Shown here: piece after piece, positions 47,645-61,841 of the stretch
Numbering within the stretch: position 1 is the stretch's first letter
Layout of the letters: each line of letters starts with the position of its first letter
DNA from: Heliocidaris tuberculata
Lineage: Eukaryota; Echinodermata; Echinoidea; Camarodonta; Echinometridae
Assembly: GCA_025618425.1 (NCBI GenBank)
Contig: CM046838.1
Location: forward strand, 9,965,252-10,029,251
Reading direction: 5' to 3'
Length of the DNA stretch: 64,000 nucleotides
Translations under genes and position numbers: made by a program
The notes under the pieces: generated by a model
The model's database searches: none
The model's input: only the letters and a program-made list of their open reading frames with translations
What the model was told of the DNA's origin: nothing

Positions 47645-49259
47645 TTATTTTGTCCCATACAATTGGGAATGGAGTAGTATGTAGTCTATGTATGACATTA
47701 CACATCATCATTGAATTGCCAATGGGAGGGCCTTCACATCATTTTAGGTGATCTCAACTTAACACGATAAAAATTCTTTCGAAATTGCCTTCAGTTGATT
47801 TTTCGAAAGTAGTTTTTATCGTGTTACTTGCAAAAGTTATATGTTTCACTTTCTTCGTACTATTCTCTTAAATTTTCATTTTACCTGAATCTCTGATTTT
47901 TTTCCCCCTTTCCTTTCACTCAGATCAACTGATACAAGGAGTAAATTCTATTTTGATACATCCAAGACTGAAGGTTCTGTTCCATTTCTCTTTAACACAT
48001 GCAAGAAAGGGAATGCTGCTGGGAAGTTTGGGACATGGGGTAGGATGGGACTTGCCAGGATTTTGAACAGCTAAAGAAGTTGTAGTTTATGCTAGGACTG
48101 CCGCAAAAGAATGGAGTTCTCCTTAAAGTATGCTGACTTTCTCGACATTACTTTATTTTACTCCCCCCCCCCCAAAAAAAAAAAAAAAAAAAAAAGGAAT
48201 GTTGGATTTTTTTGATTTTTTTTTTGGTTGTTGCTTGGAATGGGAAATTCTGATATTCACTACAGAGTCTACTTGCTTGAATTCACCGTGCAGCACAAAT
48301 GTGGTGAGGATAGGATATTTTATATAATAGTTTTAAAATGTGGGTAAATGCTGCAGTGTGATGGGACAGGACCTAACTCGGCCGTTATGGGGGCGGGATG
48401 GGACAACTACTAGTATGTTACGCATATAAGTACAAAAGCATATACATAGTTCTACAGAAAGAGGGGTACTGATGAAAGAAATTTTTGATGATAATCCAAA
48501 TTTTTAACAGTTTCCATCTTTAGGAGAAAACAATATTTGACCCTGTATTTCCGTTTCTGAATTTGCAGCTCTTTGGGAAAATTCCTAAGTGTTTAGCCAT
48601 TGTAGCTAAATTCATAACTAACTTTTGCAACGAATTTTAGAAGTGATCATTTAAGAAAAAAATTATATCACTTCAACCACTTGACCGAGTTTTTATAAAA
48701 TCAAGAGAAGCATATTACTTTCAGCTGCAGGTACAATTATCATCAGAATTAAACACTGAGGGGATATGTAATAATATTGTCGGAGACAGAATTGTAATAC
48801 AAACGTAGGACACGATAATAATAGTCTATCGATATCACATTAAAAAAACACCAGCCAATATATATTATCACTATCAATATTTGCATGCGTACGTCAATTT
48901 CATGAAATAGAAGATTAACTTCAACAAATTTGATGGAAAAGAGTAACGGAAGAAGTCACTTCAACCACTTGAAAACGTTTATCATCATGATAAATATTAG
49001 ATGAAGGTTTTGAAAAGGTTATTGGATTCATTTGTCATGATATACAGTCGCAGTTAGAATATATATAGGGTAAATTAGTAGTTTCGCTTATAACTATACC
49101 AGCTGACTGTTGCTGTTATTATTCAACATCTTCCTCCATTTTAAACATAAATAGATTTCGAATGGAAATGTGTCTTAAAGTGTTTCAGTGAGCTGTTGAG
49201 CAGTCTTCCTTGTGTTGAGGGAAGTACTTGTTAAAATATTGTTAAATCAGAAGAGGATT

Positions 49260-50599
49260 CTTCCTAGGAAGTGAACAAAACTTGCACCACTTATGATCTC
49301 GAAATGCCAAGGTATTGTCAATACAATTGCATTTTTCGTCGACCTCTAATCTTAAAACAAGTTTTCATGGACCTAACCAGAGTTATATTTCCCTGACCTA
49401 ACAAAAAAATGCTAAAAATAAAGAACGCAAGAGGCCCTCTACATGCAGTTGGAGAAACACTCTCAAGATTATCTTATCGCTAGTTATTTGTTATATGTAT
49501 TTTTGAATGAATTAGTCCTTGTACATATATAACTATTATGTACTAAATCGGTTCTGTCCCTTTTATGGGGGGGGGGGGGTCCTGATTTAACTTTGTGAAG
49601 TGATTAAAAATAAGTATGTTGTTGTTTTAACGCATTTTCACTCTGAATAGTTCAGTACAAACTGATATTCTTTTGCATCTCATGTGATAACATGTTAAAG
49701 AAGTAATAATTTCAAGTGGAAATAATGAATTATAGATTTCATATCTTCAATCTCCATAGTTCTGATGTGTCTGTCTAGGATTTTAGAGAGTTCTAAGAGT
49801 TCTTATAGTCAACAACAACATGCACCGCAAGGCCGCTTTCAATGAAAAAAAAATTGCACTTATCACTTCGTTTCAAAATCCCTGATCACTCACTGGAGAA
49901 ATAATTAACCCTTTACACTCTCTCGGTTTCTATGAATAAGATATGCAGTAAAAATGGTAGAACGAGAATACTACCCTGGTACGGCGTTACCATAAATAAA
50001 AGCTAAAGTAAACTTCTTTCACCAGCTTTAACTGAGCAAATCTCGCTCTTCAATGACCACTCTACGGAGTGATTCTCTGATGTCATAATGCGACGAGCGA
50101 ACTCAGAGAGGGTCGCACATAATACACAACCCTATGAACAATTCCCGGCTCTCGGCAAAACCTGTCTCTACACCTCAGCATTCAACACCGCACCGTTGGT
50201 GAAATTTGTATTTAAGTCGTGAATTGAGTGAATGCGACCATTATGGAGAATAGTATATACGCGATGGATTGACCTTAGCTTTTAAAAATTCATCGTGCCG
50301 TTTTGTGACAAATTGACATTATTTTATATTCTTTGTTTGATTTGATTTGATTTGATTTGATTTGATTTGATTTGATATTCATTTATTTCCATACATATCA
50401 TAAATTTACAATCTTTCAGTATGTATGGTCACACAAAAATTTTATGCATAGAAAAAGGGGTCGTCATAAGCAAAGCTTGAGTTGACGTCCTCATCACAAA
50501 TTAAATGATCATTCAATGAATGTACATTATGCAAACAATGCATAGTGGAAAGCAGAAGGCCAACCAATGAAAAAAAAAATAAAAGGGAAAGAAAGAAAT

Positions 50600-50630
<31 letters not shown>

Positions 50631-52420
50631 TGAGACGGGATAGTTTCATTCAGATAGTATCAGGTGGAACATAAGGTCTATAAATACCAATTACTTTTAC
50701 AACACTCCAGACAACTGAGACTCTATTTTATCCTTATGTTATTTTTTGTTTTTCGTTCTTCTAACTTCTTCTCTTTCTATCATTCTTATGTTATTCTTTG
50801 TTTTTCTTTCTATCTTCTTCTCTTTCTATCACATTTTATGTTCTTCTTTAATTTTCCTTCTATCTTCTTCTCTTTCTGATTTTATGTTATTCTTTGTTTT
50901 TACTTCTATCTTCTCCTCTTTCTTTCTTTCCTTATGATATTCTGTTTTATCCTATCCTTTCCTATTTCTTTCTTTATTATTTTTTATTTTTCTTATGTAA
51001 TTCTTTTTTTTTTCACTTTTCTTCTTCTCTTTCTCTCATTATGTTATTCTTTGTTTTTATCCTATCTCCTTTTCTTTCCATCTTTCCTTATTGTTATTCT
51101 TTATTTTTATTTTTATCATTTCATCTTTCTATCTTCCTTTTATTATTCTTTGTTTTTCCTTCTATCTTCTCCTCTTTCAATCAATCTTTCCTTATGTTGT
51201 TTTTTGTTTTTATCCTAACATTTTCTCTTTCCTTCTTTGTTGTTATTCTTTGTTTTATCCTATTTTTTTGTCTTTTTTTTTTTCATCTTTTTTTTCTGGT
51301 TGTTCATCAAATATCTCAAATAACATATACTTATCATAAAACAATAAAACAATGAAACATTATAACTACATGTAGTTCCTCCTCTCCCCCTCTCCCTCTC
51401 TCTCTCTTCCTCCCTCTCTCCTTACCTCCTCTCTCTCTTCCTCCCTCTCTATATCAGAACTTATAATAAACACAGGTTTTATAATTTTAACACTATACAT
51501 ACAATATTGTCATGCTACATATGTTTTAAAAATATCAATTTCTATTTAAGATAGTTTAAGAAAAAAAAAATCATTAATGCTAGTATGAAGTTTACAGAGT
51601 CTTTAGAAAGATCAGTACGTTTTTGATAATCTAACTCGACGCTCATTATCGGCATCTCCATGCACAGATCTGTAACTGTGATAAATAAAACAGTTCTGAT
51701 ACTGACAAGGAAATTGTAATGAAACTTGTTAAACATGCTTTCATAATGCAACACTTGTGTCTGAAAAACATGTACCAGACTTTCTAATTTGAAGCTATTG
51801 GACATCGTGCACCACAATGCAATCTCACAAACTTTCGTAAAATATGCGCACAGATTTATAGTTGTGCAATCGTTTCATACATAGTAGCATTTTCATCCTA
51901 TAGACATGTTCACTGGATTTTACCCCCTCCTTTTTTGTTTAATATTCCAAATAAACTGAAGAGAAAGTTGAGTACTAGTAATGCGAGTGTATCGTGAAAG
52001 GAACAGCCTAGAAGTGATTGGGAATGATGAAACAAGATCTTTTATTAAATATGCAGTCATGTTCAGATCCACTAGGATTATAACTTTTTCAATGTAGTCC
52101 TCTAAAGATGGCTATACTTTTAAAATGCACTGGTAAAGAGAAAAACATGTATATGTTTAAAATGCATACAAACATTACAAGGTGTCTTCATACTGAAGAC
52201 TCGGGCAAGAAAACATATGACACATAATTTATATACTTTAACTACAATCAAGGTGAGGTATTGTGGGCATCAAACACAGATAAAGATCGCACAAAATACT
52301 TGTATTGCAAAAAGTAATTGCATCTTTCACTCAAAGATTAAATACATGTACCTAGACTAGATGTAAAAGCTTTTACATTCTTTTTACTTCCACGATAGAT
52401 CATGCAAACGCTGTTTAAAA
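49260..52420. other. Non-coding DNA with pyrimidine-rich and pentamer repeats
   Basis: No gene. It contains a TTTGA pentamer tract (about 50334-50375), a GA microsatellite (about 50603-50627), a 550-bp T/C-rich degenerate TTCTTT region (about 50740-51300) and a CT-rich patch (about 51380-51450). Hydrophobic Phe/Leu/Ser frames over 50740-51355 are composition artefacts. Confidence 0.65.
50334..50560 (-). mobile_element. Possible LINE 3' end with pentamer tail
   Basis: About seven TTTGA units sit beside TTCATTTATTTCCATACATA-like sequence, resembling the minus-strand 3' end of the LINE at 25838. No coding part is retained. Confidence 0.35.
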
Positions 52421-52429
52421 AAATCACCT

Positions 52430-53195
52430 AATGTCCAGTGTCTCCAACATGCTCAGAATCGAGCAGCGAATGTGACTTTTCTTGCCAAGAAGCATGATCA
52501 TGCCTCTTCTTTACTTCGCCTATTATACAGGCTTCCTGTCAAAAAAGCATCACTTACAAAATCCTAAGAATTATTTACAAATGTCTTCAGAATACTGCTC
52601 CCAACTACCCCATGAACCTAATATCACCATATCAGACAGGAAGAAAAGGGGTGGGATTCTGAAACTATGTTATATTTTATGTTAGTAAAACAATGTTAAT
52701 TGTCATAACAAATCAAAATTAAGACAACTTATTGGTTAATAATTATCTGTGCAAGGCTGGCTGTGTTTGTGTATAGTAAAAAGAGACATCTGCGCAAGCA
52801 CCAATAGCTAGTGTTTATTTCATTCTGTTATAATAACATCGTTTTGCTCAACATAAAAAAGAACATAGTTTTCTGAATACGGCCCCAGGTCTGCGCTGAA
52901 GCGAAGACCAAACTCTGCTCTCGATAACGAGGATTAATTCTTGTACAGGAAACAAATCTTTCTTTTCTGGGCCCCCACGCTCAGGCTTATTAATCTCTCT
53001 ATGCATTCCAACCATCCCTTTTCAACAGTTCATTAATCATTGTAAGTTCATGAAGTAATCAACTACAGATGTATTTAATATGTTTGTAAAATGCTATGAT
53101 ACATTTACTTGATACATGTATTTTTGTAAAAACTGAGATGCAATTTCTGTAAGGCCACTATATAAATGTCAATAATGTATTGTATTGTATACCAA
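52430..53195 (+). mobile_element. Decayed LINE 3' fragment
   Basis: The plus-strand frame gives VQCLQHAQNRAANVTFLAKK followed by HASSLLRLLYRLPVKK. This matches the reverse-transcriptase thumb pattern (QNRAAR...LHWLPV) of CR1/Jockey-like LINEs. The frame then breaks. The tail ends in TATATAAATGTCAATAATG and TGTATTGTAT repeats. Confidence 0.55.
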
Positions 53196-53931
53196 AGGCA
53201 CACTCTTTCAGAGCAAATTTCCCCCAAGTGTATTTGGAGTACCGTCTTGACATTAAATCCTACTTACAACATACTTTAAACACCAGAAATCTTTGTGTGC
53301 CTCAAACTTTCGCAAATAAATCGCGAGTAGTCGAGGTTCAGGATAGTTTCATCCGCCAAATTATCAAATCACAATTGGAGCGACATAAAATTATTACAAT
53401 TCGAGAAAGTTTCTTGTTGCAAAACTGGCTGTCATTAACAATTCGTGAAAGTTTTATGTTGCAAAAGTTTGTGGTTTTACAGTAGTCGAGATAAAATCCT
53501 CCAATAATATATAGAGAAATCTCCCATCAACTAAATGTACATGCAGTTTAACAGACCAAAGACTTGTTACTTAATATCAGAAATTGCACATACATAAAGT
53601 TGTACATCAATCTTTAGTATGAATATAGTACATATGTATTGAGGATGACACAAGAAGAAACTCATTTACTGTAATACAACATGGAAGTTATAAAAGCTTT
53701 TAAGAAGTACTGCTTAGTGATATACAAATTTTAAATAACCTTTGAACACAGAATTTAAGATATATTCCTTTAAAGTATCTATAATTATTAACCTAAAATT
53801 ATGTATTATTATTATTATTATTAAATAGCATTAAAACTCAAATGTTTTATTCAGCTAACAATACAAATATGTACCATTAAAACCATGTGTATCAAATGTT
53901 ATGACTCTTGAAATCCTGATCAACCATTCTC

Positions 53932-54077
53932 GGCCCTCTTGCATAAAAAGTTGCGATTAAACGCAACTCAAAAAATTATACGCAACTTGATTTTCAACCA
54001 ATCAAGATCGAGTATTTGGGACTTGCGTTTAATTTTTTGAGTTGCGATTAAATGCAACTTTTTATGCAAGAGGGCCC
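53932..54077. mobile_element. Palindromic MITE
   Basis: GGCCCTCTTGCATAAAAAGT at the left is inverted as ACTTTTTATGCAAGAGGGCC at the right. Inner GTTGCG and CGCAAC words also pair. 146 bp. Confidence 0.82.
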
Positions 54078-54730
54078 TGGAGAGATAATGACAATAAATT
54101 TTCCAGACAATCCCTTAACAGGAATATTTGCATATTCATATACATTGTTCTGTATATGCTAAGGACACTCTTGAGGCATTTTCTCTTGCATATTTCAATG
54201 CAGAAAATTCATTTCTGAACTCTTGATATCAAGCATTACACCTGTCATTACATTCAAAATCTTGTATTTTCACTAACTTTCATCAAAATATGACCTTTGA
54301 ATGGCTCAAAAGACAATTTCATCACAGAACAATGTTTACAACTGAAATCATGAAATTAAACCTCGAAAACTTTCCTTACATGTAGGTAGCTTAGCAAAAC
54401 ATTGTGGCGCATAAAAACGAGGGAAAGATGCATATGACAAAATTATTCAAAATCAAAATTTTATTTCATAGAGCCAGTACCACAATTTCAGTATGTAGAA
54501 TTAGTATTTAGCTCTGAACATTTTTAAGCAAAATAATATGAAAACTTATCTTCAGATATGTCTGATTCTAGTTTAAGAAGCACAGAAGAAACTAGCAATT
54601 TTCATCTTTGCGTCTTTCCTGTGTCTTTACGCGCCATCGCATTTCGCTAAGCTACCTTAGCATAATTGTAGTAGTACATACAAACTGCAGCTTTTTTGCA
54701 AAAGTTGATCAATAATCATCTTTCACTCAC

Positions 54731-54870
54731 CTGAGATCTAAGTCTAGCTAGTTTAGGTGAGCATACAGTATGCATGTTCTGTCTGGAAAGTTCTAGAGGG
54801 GAAAAGATGGATGCTGACTGCCCAGAGCTGTTCCTTGGTTCACTTAACCTCATATCCGGCACTAGTTGAC
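54731..54870 (-). CDS. Orphan exon, 140 nt, product unknown
   Basis: Bounded by a strong acceptor (TTGTTCCACAG) and a strong donor (TCTCAG|GTGAGTG). The single open frame gives 46 residues, including QLVPDMRLSEPRNSSGQSAS and SPLELSRQNMHTVCSPKLAR. It needs one upstream base to start and ends on a codon boundary. It lies 1.3 kb beyond the ERCC6L2 stop, on the same strand. It could belong to an alternative ERCC6L2 transcript or to a neighbouring gene whose other exons I did not find. Ser/Pro/Arg-rich, with no recognised domain. Confidence 0.5.
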
Positions 54871-55576
54871 CTGTGGAACAACGGTGAGGCCGCTTCAGTC
54901 AACTCTTGGCGCATACATGTATCACTTTAAACACATTTCAAGCCCGCATACATGTATTGTACAAACAAAATGGTGCATGCATGCCTAGAGGCTCTATTGT
55001 TATAAACATAATGAAGGTCAATATTGCAAATTAATGAACTTCATGTCCAATGAAATTAGTAAAGAGTGGTAAAAAAGATTAAGCACTAAACTTGGCCAGG
55101 GCATTATTCAGGTGTTGTTTCTATTATCCCCTCTACCATATTACATAAAAGGCCTATTTAAGCATTATTATCATTATTGCTAGTGAAAGGTAGTTTACAA
55201 CCACAATGACATGTACAACACTTTAAGTCAGAGTGCTGTAATAAGAGAAGATTTCCTTTAAAGAATGATCATTAGTTTTACAAAGAATCATATAATAATA
55301 CAGACCACTTACTGGTATTTGTGAATACATATTTGTAAAAACACAATATAAATGTGCTCTTGGCATGTACATGTATGTAGACCTATTACAAATTCAAAGA
55401 GAGTATTTTATGTCGAGCCAGTGAAACAAAGTTGTTTTTATTCCAAATAAGTTGTGCTACTGCGCATAACTTAGCAACAATATTTAACAGCGAAAATAAT
55501 GAGGCAATCCAGGGTTCACTGTATGGCAGAAAAAGAGATAAAAAGCCTTGATTTTACACATCACTTCACTTCAATA

Positions 55577-55951
55577 TTAAAGTGTACCAATCACCTGAAA
55601 AAATAATTTGTGTACAGCTAGAAAGTATAAAATCAACCTCAAAAAAACTTTGTCTGGTATTTTATAGGTCAACAGTTAATGAGTATGAAGGAAATAAAGG
55701 ATAACATGAAAATGCTCGCACGGAACCGAAATCAGAGTTTGGTTCCGCGCGAGCCTTTACCTTGGCGAGTGCGTACAGGTGCGTCGAGTAGTCTACTCGC
55801 GAGTTGCTTTTACGCTTATAGAGAGTGTAATCAAAATTGCAATATCTCTTTATAGAATTAATATTTGAAGCCCATATTTTGAATATGATATAACGACATG
55901 CAACCTCTAACATACAGAGCAAAATTATTTTTGGTGATTGGTACCCTTTAA
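55577..55951 (-). mobile_element. TTAA-flanked piggyBac-like MITE, copy 2 (inverted)
   Basis: Ends TTAAAGTGTACCAATCACC and GGTGATTGGTACCCTTTAA. It is the reverse-orientation relative of 39827-40202, highly similar over its whole length. Confidence 0.88.
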
Positions 55952-56141
55952 AACTGTATGTACCTCAGTGAAGTCTAGATCAGACAGCATTTCTGCAGCA
56001 AATCACAGCTTGTATTTGAGTATACAGGTAATTATCAATTTATTATATGCACTAAAAATTTGTTAAGATTCAATTAGCATTTTATAAAGATCATTATTTC
56101 TTTTTGCATTCTGATGAATGGGAGTTGTACAGATTATGAAC

Positions 56142-57399
56142 TTATGTGATTGCCCCAGATCCACTTTTGAATTTGGGATTGGCCACAAACAGAGATTCGC
56201 TATCATCACTCTCTTCAGATTCTTCAAAATATGTCTGCCGTGGCAAGAATGTTTCATTGCGCTTCCACAAATCTGCATCCTCACTATCTACATGTACCGT
56301 TTCCATCACGATATCTGTTTCAAAAGTGCATGGAACTCTACGCCTGGTGAAGCCTGTTGATCCTAGAGATGCATTATTTTCATAGTGCTTATCCGTTGTT
56401 ACCACTGCCTTTGAGAGTAGATCACAGCTGTCGTCTGTAATGCTTTCTGCGCCAAATATGGAGTCGGATTCGCTTGTTGCCATGGTGATGGCTTTGTCTC
56501 TCCTTGGAACATGCTTCTTTGGAGGTGGTCTCCTGCGGGACGTTGGAGCATCTGAGAGGAATATATCATCCAAAAAAGACAAACTGTCTTCTCCCTTCTG
56601 ACGTGCTGTTGACGATACAACTCCTTTTGATTCTTCCTGCACTGGTTCTTTGTTGCTTAGATGGGGATTTCGTACTGTAATATTCACAACGTTTTTATGA
56701 TCACCTGTTGAATTTTGTATCTTGCTCCTCTTCCTAGCATCTTCATGAGCACTGGACTCACTGCGTCTGTTTCCAGCCCCTGTTCTGTGAATTTTTGCAA
56801 CATCATAACCTGCCTCAAGTTCATCAGAGAAGTCATCATCCATGTCATCGTCAAAGATTTCCTGATAGACCTCATGGCTGATCATACCAACACCACTCCT
56901 TCTTTTTCTTCTTCCCTTTTCCGTTTCTCTTTCCAGCTTTGCAGATTTTGTTCTACTATTACTCCTTTTTACAGATTGACGTGTTCCTTCCATGTCATCA
57001 CTATCAATGTGTATGCTATCATCATCATCACTCGAGCTGCTTTCAAACTCCAGTCCAATTGCTGCTTTCCTGCCACGAGACCCAGGTTTTACTTCTCGCC
57101 TCTTTGCTCTACTATCCCTTCTTCTACCTTTCCCTCGACCTCGACCTCTGGTCTCATCCAATGTTGGTTCCCGCTTCTCTCCTCTTTCTTTTCCAGTTCT
57201 AGTGTTTCCTGCCAGTTTAGAATCTTTGCTTGGTTTGGCTGGTAATTTAATGAACTCATCAAAGTCCATCCCATGCTTGGATTGGTGATATGACAGAAGA
57301 AGCTTGAGGGCCTCCTCATCTGAAAGTCCTTGGATGTGGTTTGCTAGAGCGGAGGGGCTGCTGAAGTCAAGTATTGATGCCATGTCCTTGAACTGATCC
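56142..57399 (-). CDS. ERCC6L2: ERCC6L2 last exon: charged C-terminal tail
   Basis: 419 codons ending at TAA (56142-56144). It begins [20 protein letters not shown] and [13 protein letters not shown], a short conserved helical segment. Low-complexity Arg/Lys ([16 protein letters not shown]) and Asp/Ser/Glu runs follow. Several KR clusters could be nuclear localisation signals. Acceptor AATCTCAG. Confidence 0.9.
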
Positions 57400-60300
57400 C
57401 TGAGATTAAATTACGATAGGATAAAGGAATCAATCATTTGCATTCTCCAAATCAAAAAAGCTATTAAACAAATACACACGAAAGCATTAAAAAAATATTT
57501 ACGTATTCAGCTGCAATTTTTAATCATTTACAGCTCAAGAAAGCATCTTGATGAGTTATCCAATCAAATTATACAATTATCATTATATTATACAAAAAAA
57601 TACAATTTGCTGTAAGAATAATATCATGGTAATTGACTGTCCAAATGAATTTCATTAAATTAGGCAACATTGTATTTTTGAGGAATAAAGAAATTAAGAA
57701 TTCATGGTTTGCACCCTGGATTGAGTATATTTTATTACTATATGATAGAGGTGTTGTGGTCTAGTGGATAAGTCCCCAGACTGTGAACCACAAGGTACCG
57801 GGTTCGAATCCTTGACACAGCACTTGTGTCTTTGGCAAGACATTACTATTTATTTGCAACTCTACCCAGGTGTGGTAAATGGGTACCTGGCAGGAATTAA
57901 TTCCTTGAAATGCTAAAACTAGGGTAATAATGGTGGAGCACCAGAAGTGTCAAGTCTGACAGACATGTGCGCTATACAAGAACCCACTATCATTATCATT
58001 ATTATTATTATTAGGTAAATTGCTGTCAAAAATGAAATATCCTGTTTTCAGGTATGAAAAGCACTGGGATTTGCATATTTATATTTCATCCCACAATTAA
58101 GAGACAAAACGCTCTCAAAGCCAACCTAAACTGATATCACTGCAGATTTGAAGACCATTGATGATTAACATTTTGTGGCTTAACTGCAGAGTAAATCACC
58201 ATGCATATTAGGGTGAGAGTATTAAGGGTCCAAGTTTCCATAAGCGCTAGGGTATTTTGGTCATGGTGTGGGATCGGGTTAAGGTTAGTGGTGTTGATGG
58301 GTATTCTGCAGTTGTTCTTATAAGGGTACATTGTAGAGAATATTACATGGATAAAGCAAAAGCATTTATCACCTCCTGACACCGATAGGCGTTTGTCCGA
58401 TAAGTAAAGTTGTGTCTCCCAGGCGATGACTGGTAGCATGTGATTGAACCCTGGACGAGGATGGTGTCTTCTTATGAGCAGGCTTTGGCTTACTGTGGCT
58501 TGCAACAGTTTCCTGGAAATTAAGATAGTTTGTGATGTCAAGAGGAGATGTTTCATTTGATAGTTGTAGAAAAACAAATACATGACAGCCAAATCAAAGG
58601 CCATGTGAAGGGATACACATGCACTTTGCAGTTGCAAATAATGTAAGGTTATTCGAAAATATAACTCAGTATTGCTATTTCAGTACCAAGAAAAATTAGC
58701 CATATATCCATGATGCAGTGATATAGGAGAGAGTGGTTTCTGTCTCAGGTTTTTGATGAGTTGTTGACTACTGTACATTTGTGCTCTGATTCTATCAGCC
58801 TATTTACCATGTCTAGGGTAGGTACTTGGCAGTAAGCAGGTTCCTGGCTGAACTGGCCAATCTCAAAGACATCCCTCTGGGCCACCTTGCTGACATGATC
58901 CTCAATATGACTTCCTCCAACCACCTTCTGATTAGAATGGACATACTCTATACCACACTTTTCTGCACAGGAACAACAGTAAAGATCATTTATGTTTTTC
59001 AAAACTAATACAAAATATAAATAACAAAAATCTTTGATAATCATCAGGATATTGATACAGTATTCCCTGCAGATATTCCAATGATTCACATGATCACAAT
59101 GTATGCCTAAATAAATCAGGCACATTACATTTGAAAGATAATGATTTGTTCTTGGCCCAAAATGGCCCAAAATATTTCGCCAATGGAGACAAAACAATAC
59201 ACATCCTGCCTGAGAAAAAAAAATTACTATGGGTCATGTCAGTACTGGTACAATACAAAAATGACTGAAATTTCAACAAATGAATATTGAGATACATGGA
59301 AGTTTGGTATTCTAAACACAACACAAAAGGGAAAACTAAGAACAATATTCTTCTGATACTACCAACATCTGGGCTTCTCTACAACAGAAAACTAATACAT
59401 GAAACCAAAGACAGAACAAATCTCAGACTTACTAAATACATCCTCTGCTGTTTTGATGTTGCCACTGTCCATTCTAAGAATCCTCTGCTCTCTCTTTGTC
59501 CTTGCATCCTCTCTGCTTCTTCTGTGTCTTCTCTCCATCTCTTCTCGTGTCTCTTCCCCATCCTCATCACCATCATCATCTTTATTGTTACCATCATCCC
59601 TGGCACTTTTCCTTGACATTCTCTGATCGTTGTGGGGTTGTGCTCTGCCTCTTTTTGATTGACCTTTGATTTTCTGAACAGGTTGCCCATCCTTCCCGAG
59701 TATTGCTTTCCCACGAGTTAGTTTTCTAAGCTGACCCCTCCACTCATCTCCTTCATCCTCATCCTCATCAGTATTAACAGGATCATCTTGATCCTTAGCT
59801 GATTCATTTTTTCAAAGATAATACAAATGGGGAAAAAGGAAAAGGACAACAGTTCAGGATGAATTTGATTCCCTTCACGTACACTGCAATTTTAAAAAAT
59901 CGACCACTGATATCAAAGGATGGACAACACATTCATAACTCCTCCCCTCCAGATATCTTTAACAATAATTCTTATTGTTGGATTGATAATGAACCCTTTC
60001 ATGAGGATACAAAGTGCTGATTACTATTATAAACCCTGCTTTAGACTAGCTCCCGTGATAACACACTCAGGCATTCACGGAATTTCTTCCTGTCGGGCAA
60101 CATTTTACTTCACGTGGGTGGAGAGTAGTAAATGTACTACTGTCTTTGAAAAAAGGGGCATATTGAGAGTCGAATCAAACAATCATCAGCAGAAAACAAA
60201 AAAAGCAGCTGCTTACCATTTCTGAAAGACTTAGTAAGTGGTGACCCCATTCTGGACTTCTTAGGAGATTGTTTCTTTGATCTCCTCCTACTGTCTGCCT

Positions 60301-61791
60301 CCTCCATCGCAGAATCGTTACTATGGATACAGCCATCATCATCACCATCCTCATTCTCGACCTCGGGTAACTGTGAAGCCATTCCATGGATGTCATCCTC
60401 CTCCTCATCTTCCTCTCCAGCTTTCCTGGTCTCATCGTCACCATCTTCCTCTTGAAGAAGCTACAGGAATCAGGCGGAATGGGATAGTTATTGTTTTCAA
60501 GAGCATTATAATGATGGATGCATAGATCATCCAAAATCCTTCTTTCTTGCTTTTTTTTTTCTTTAAAGTACAGGATTATTTTATTCAATTCAAAATGAAA
60601 TACATAATGAAGGTAATTTCAAGTTTACCTGGCAAACTTTAAATTGCATCACTAAATTTCAATAAATTACTCTTTAAAAAACAAATTAAATGACAGGGAA
60701 TACTAATAATAATACCAATCAGTCAGTGAAAAGGGCCCCTGATGTCCTGGAATAAAAGAGTGCAAAAAAAAACAACAACCAAGAACAAGAGACTCTAATG
60801 TGTATAACATCTGACCTAAAGATACATGTATTAGCAGATTAAACTCACATTTTTTGTACTTACTGGTGCATCATACTTAACTAACCTCATCTAAAAGATC
60901 CTTTGGTTCCTCCTCAACCGATGTCTGTGGTTTATACTTGGCCACAGAGATTCCCAGCTCTGTCTTCTCTTCTCTCTGTTGCAACAATGAAACGAATTAC
61001 AAACATTATTTGACAGAATGTTAATTGTCAGGCTAAACATGTGTACAATATGAATGTCTGAACCATTTGGTAATTTTGAGGCTACTAGATGACCCTGGAA
61101 GTTGATTCTGCTTAATATGCACAAGGGAATAGAAAATTCTTGCCAGACTGCCCAGTTTCACAAACAAACAAAAAATAAAACACAGCATCCATGACCTATG
61201 TTGTTGTGGTGCTCTATCTTTTAAATGGTCTTAAAAATCTACTGCTTGAGTAATATATTTTGTGTTTGATGTCACAGTAGGGTTCAAGGAATGTAAAAAG
61301 AGCATGAGCTTTACCTGAATCACATCCTTGGTTAGGCAAGACCCATCCATTCTGAGAGCAAACAGGTTTTGAAGGCCAAAGATCTCTCCCTGCTGCTCTT
61401 TATCTCCAGCTACTGCTGTGAAGTAACGCTTGGCATTCTCTGTTGTCACGGCAACACTGGCCAATTGCTGTTTTTTAATAGAAGATGACAAAACGGTTTT
61501 CTTCAATGCAATATGAAACAATGCAGCTTCATACTGAATATTTACTGCAATATAATAGATCAATATGAGGATAAACATACACACAGAAATATATCTATAC
61601 ATGTGTATAACATAAAATAGCAAATATTTTCATATTAAGCACTTTTTTCTTTCATTTCAGCAAATAAAAATCAAAAGAATGAATCTGCCATTCTGCAATT
61701 CATGATTTTAAAAATACTCATTTTCTCAAAGTAAGTCCACAGATGACATGAAATATTGGTATGCTCTAACCTACTAGTGAAAATACACACA

Positions 61792-61841
<50 letters not shown>

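Larger units (their letters stand above)
47310..49260. repeat. Duplicated segment, copy upstream of the receptor gene
   Basis: Matches 24100-25640 in order and orientation, in blocks such as ACCTGGACTTCCT, GGGCCTCAGTGGAAG, TATAAAATCAAGAGA, GGGATATGTAATAATATTGT and GTGTCTTAAAGTGTTT. Interrupted here by the 121-bp MITE at 47524. Confidence 0.65.

Noticed and set aside
50664..51355. Overlapping Phe/Leu-rich frames that look like membrane proteins
   Set aside because: Produced by a T/C-rich degenerate TTCTTT repeat open in all three frames.
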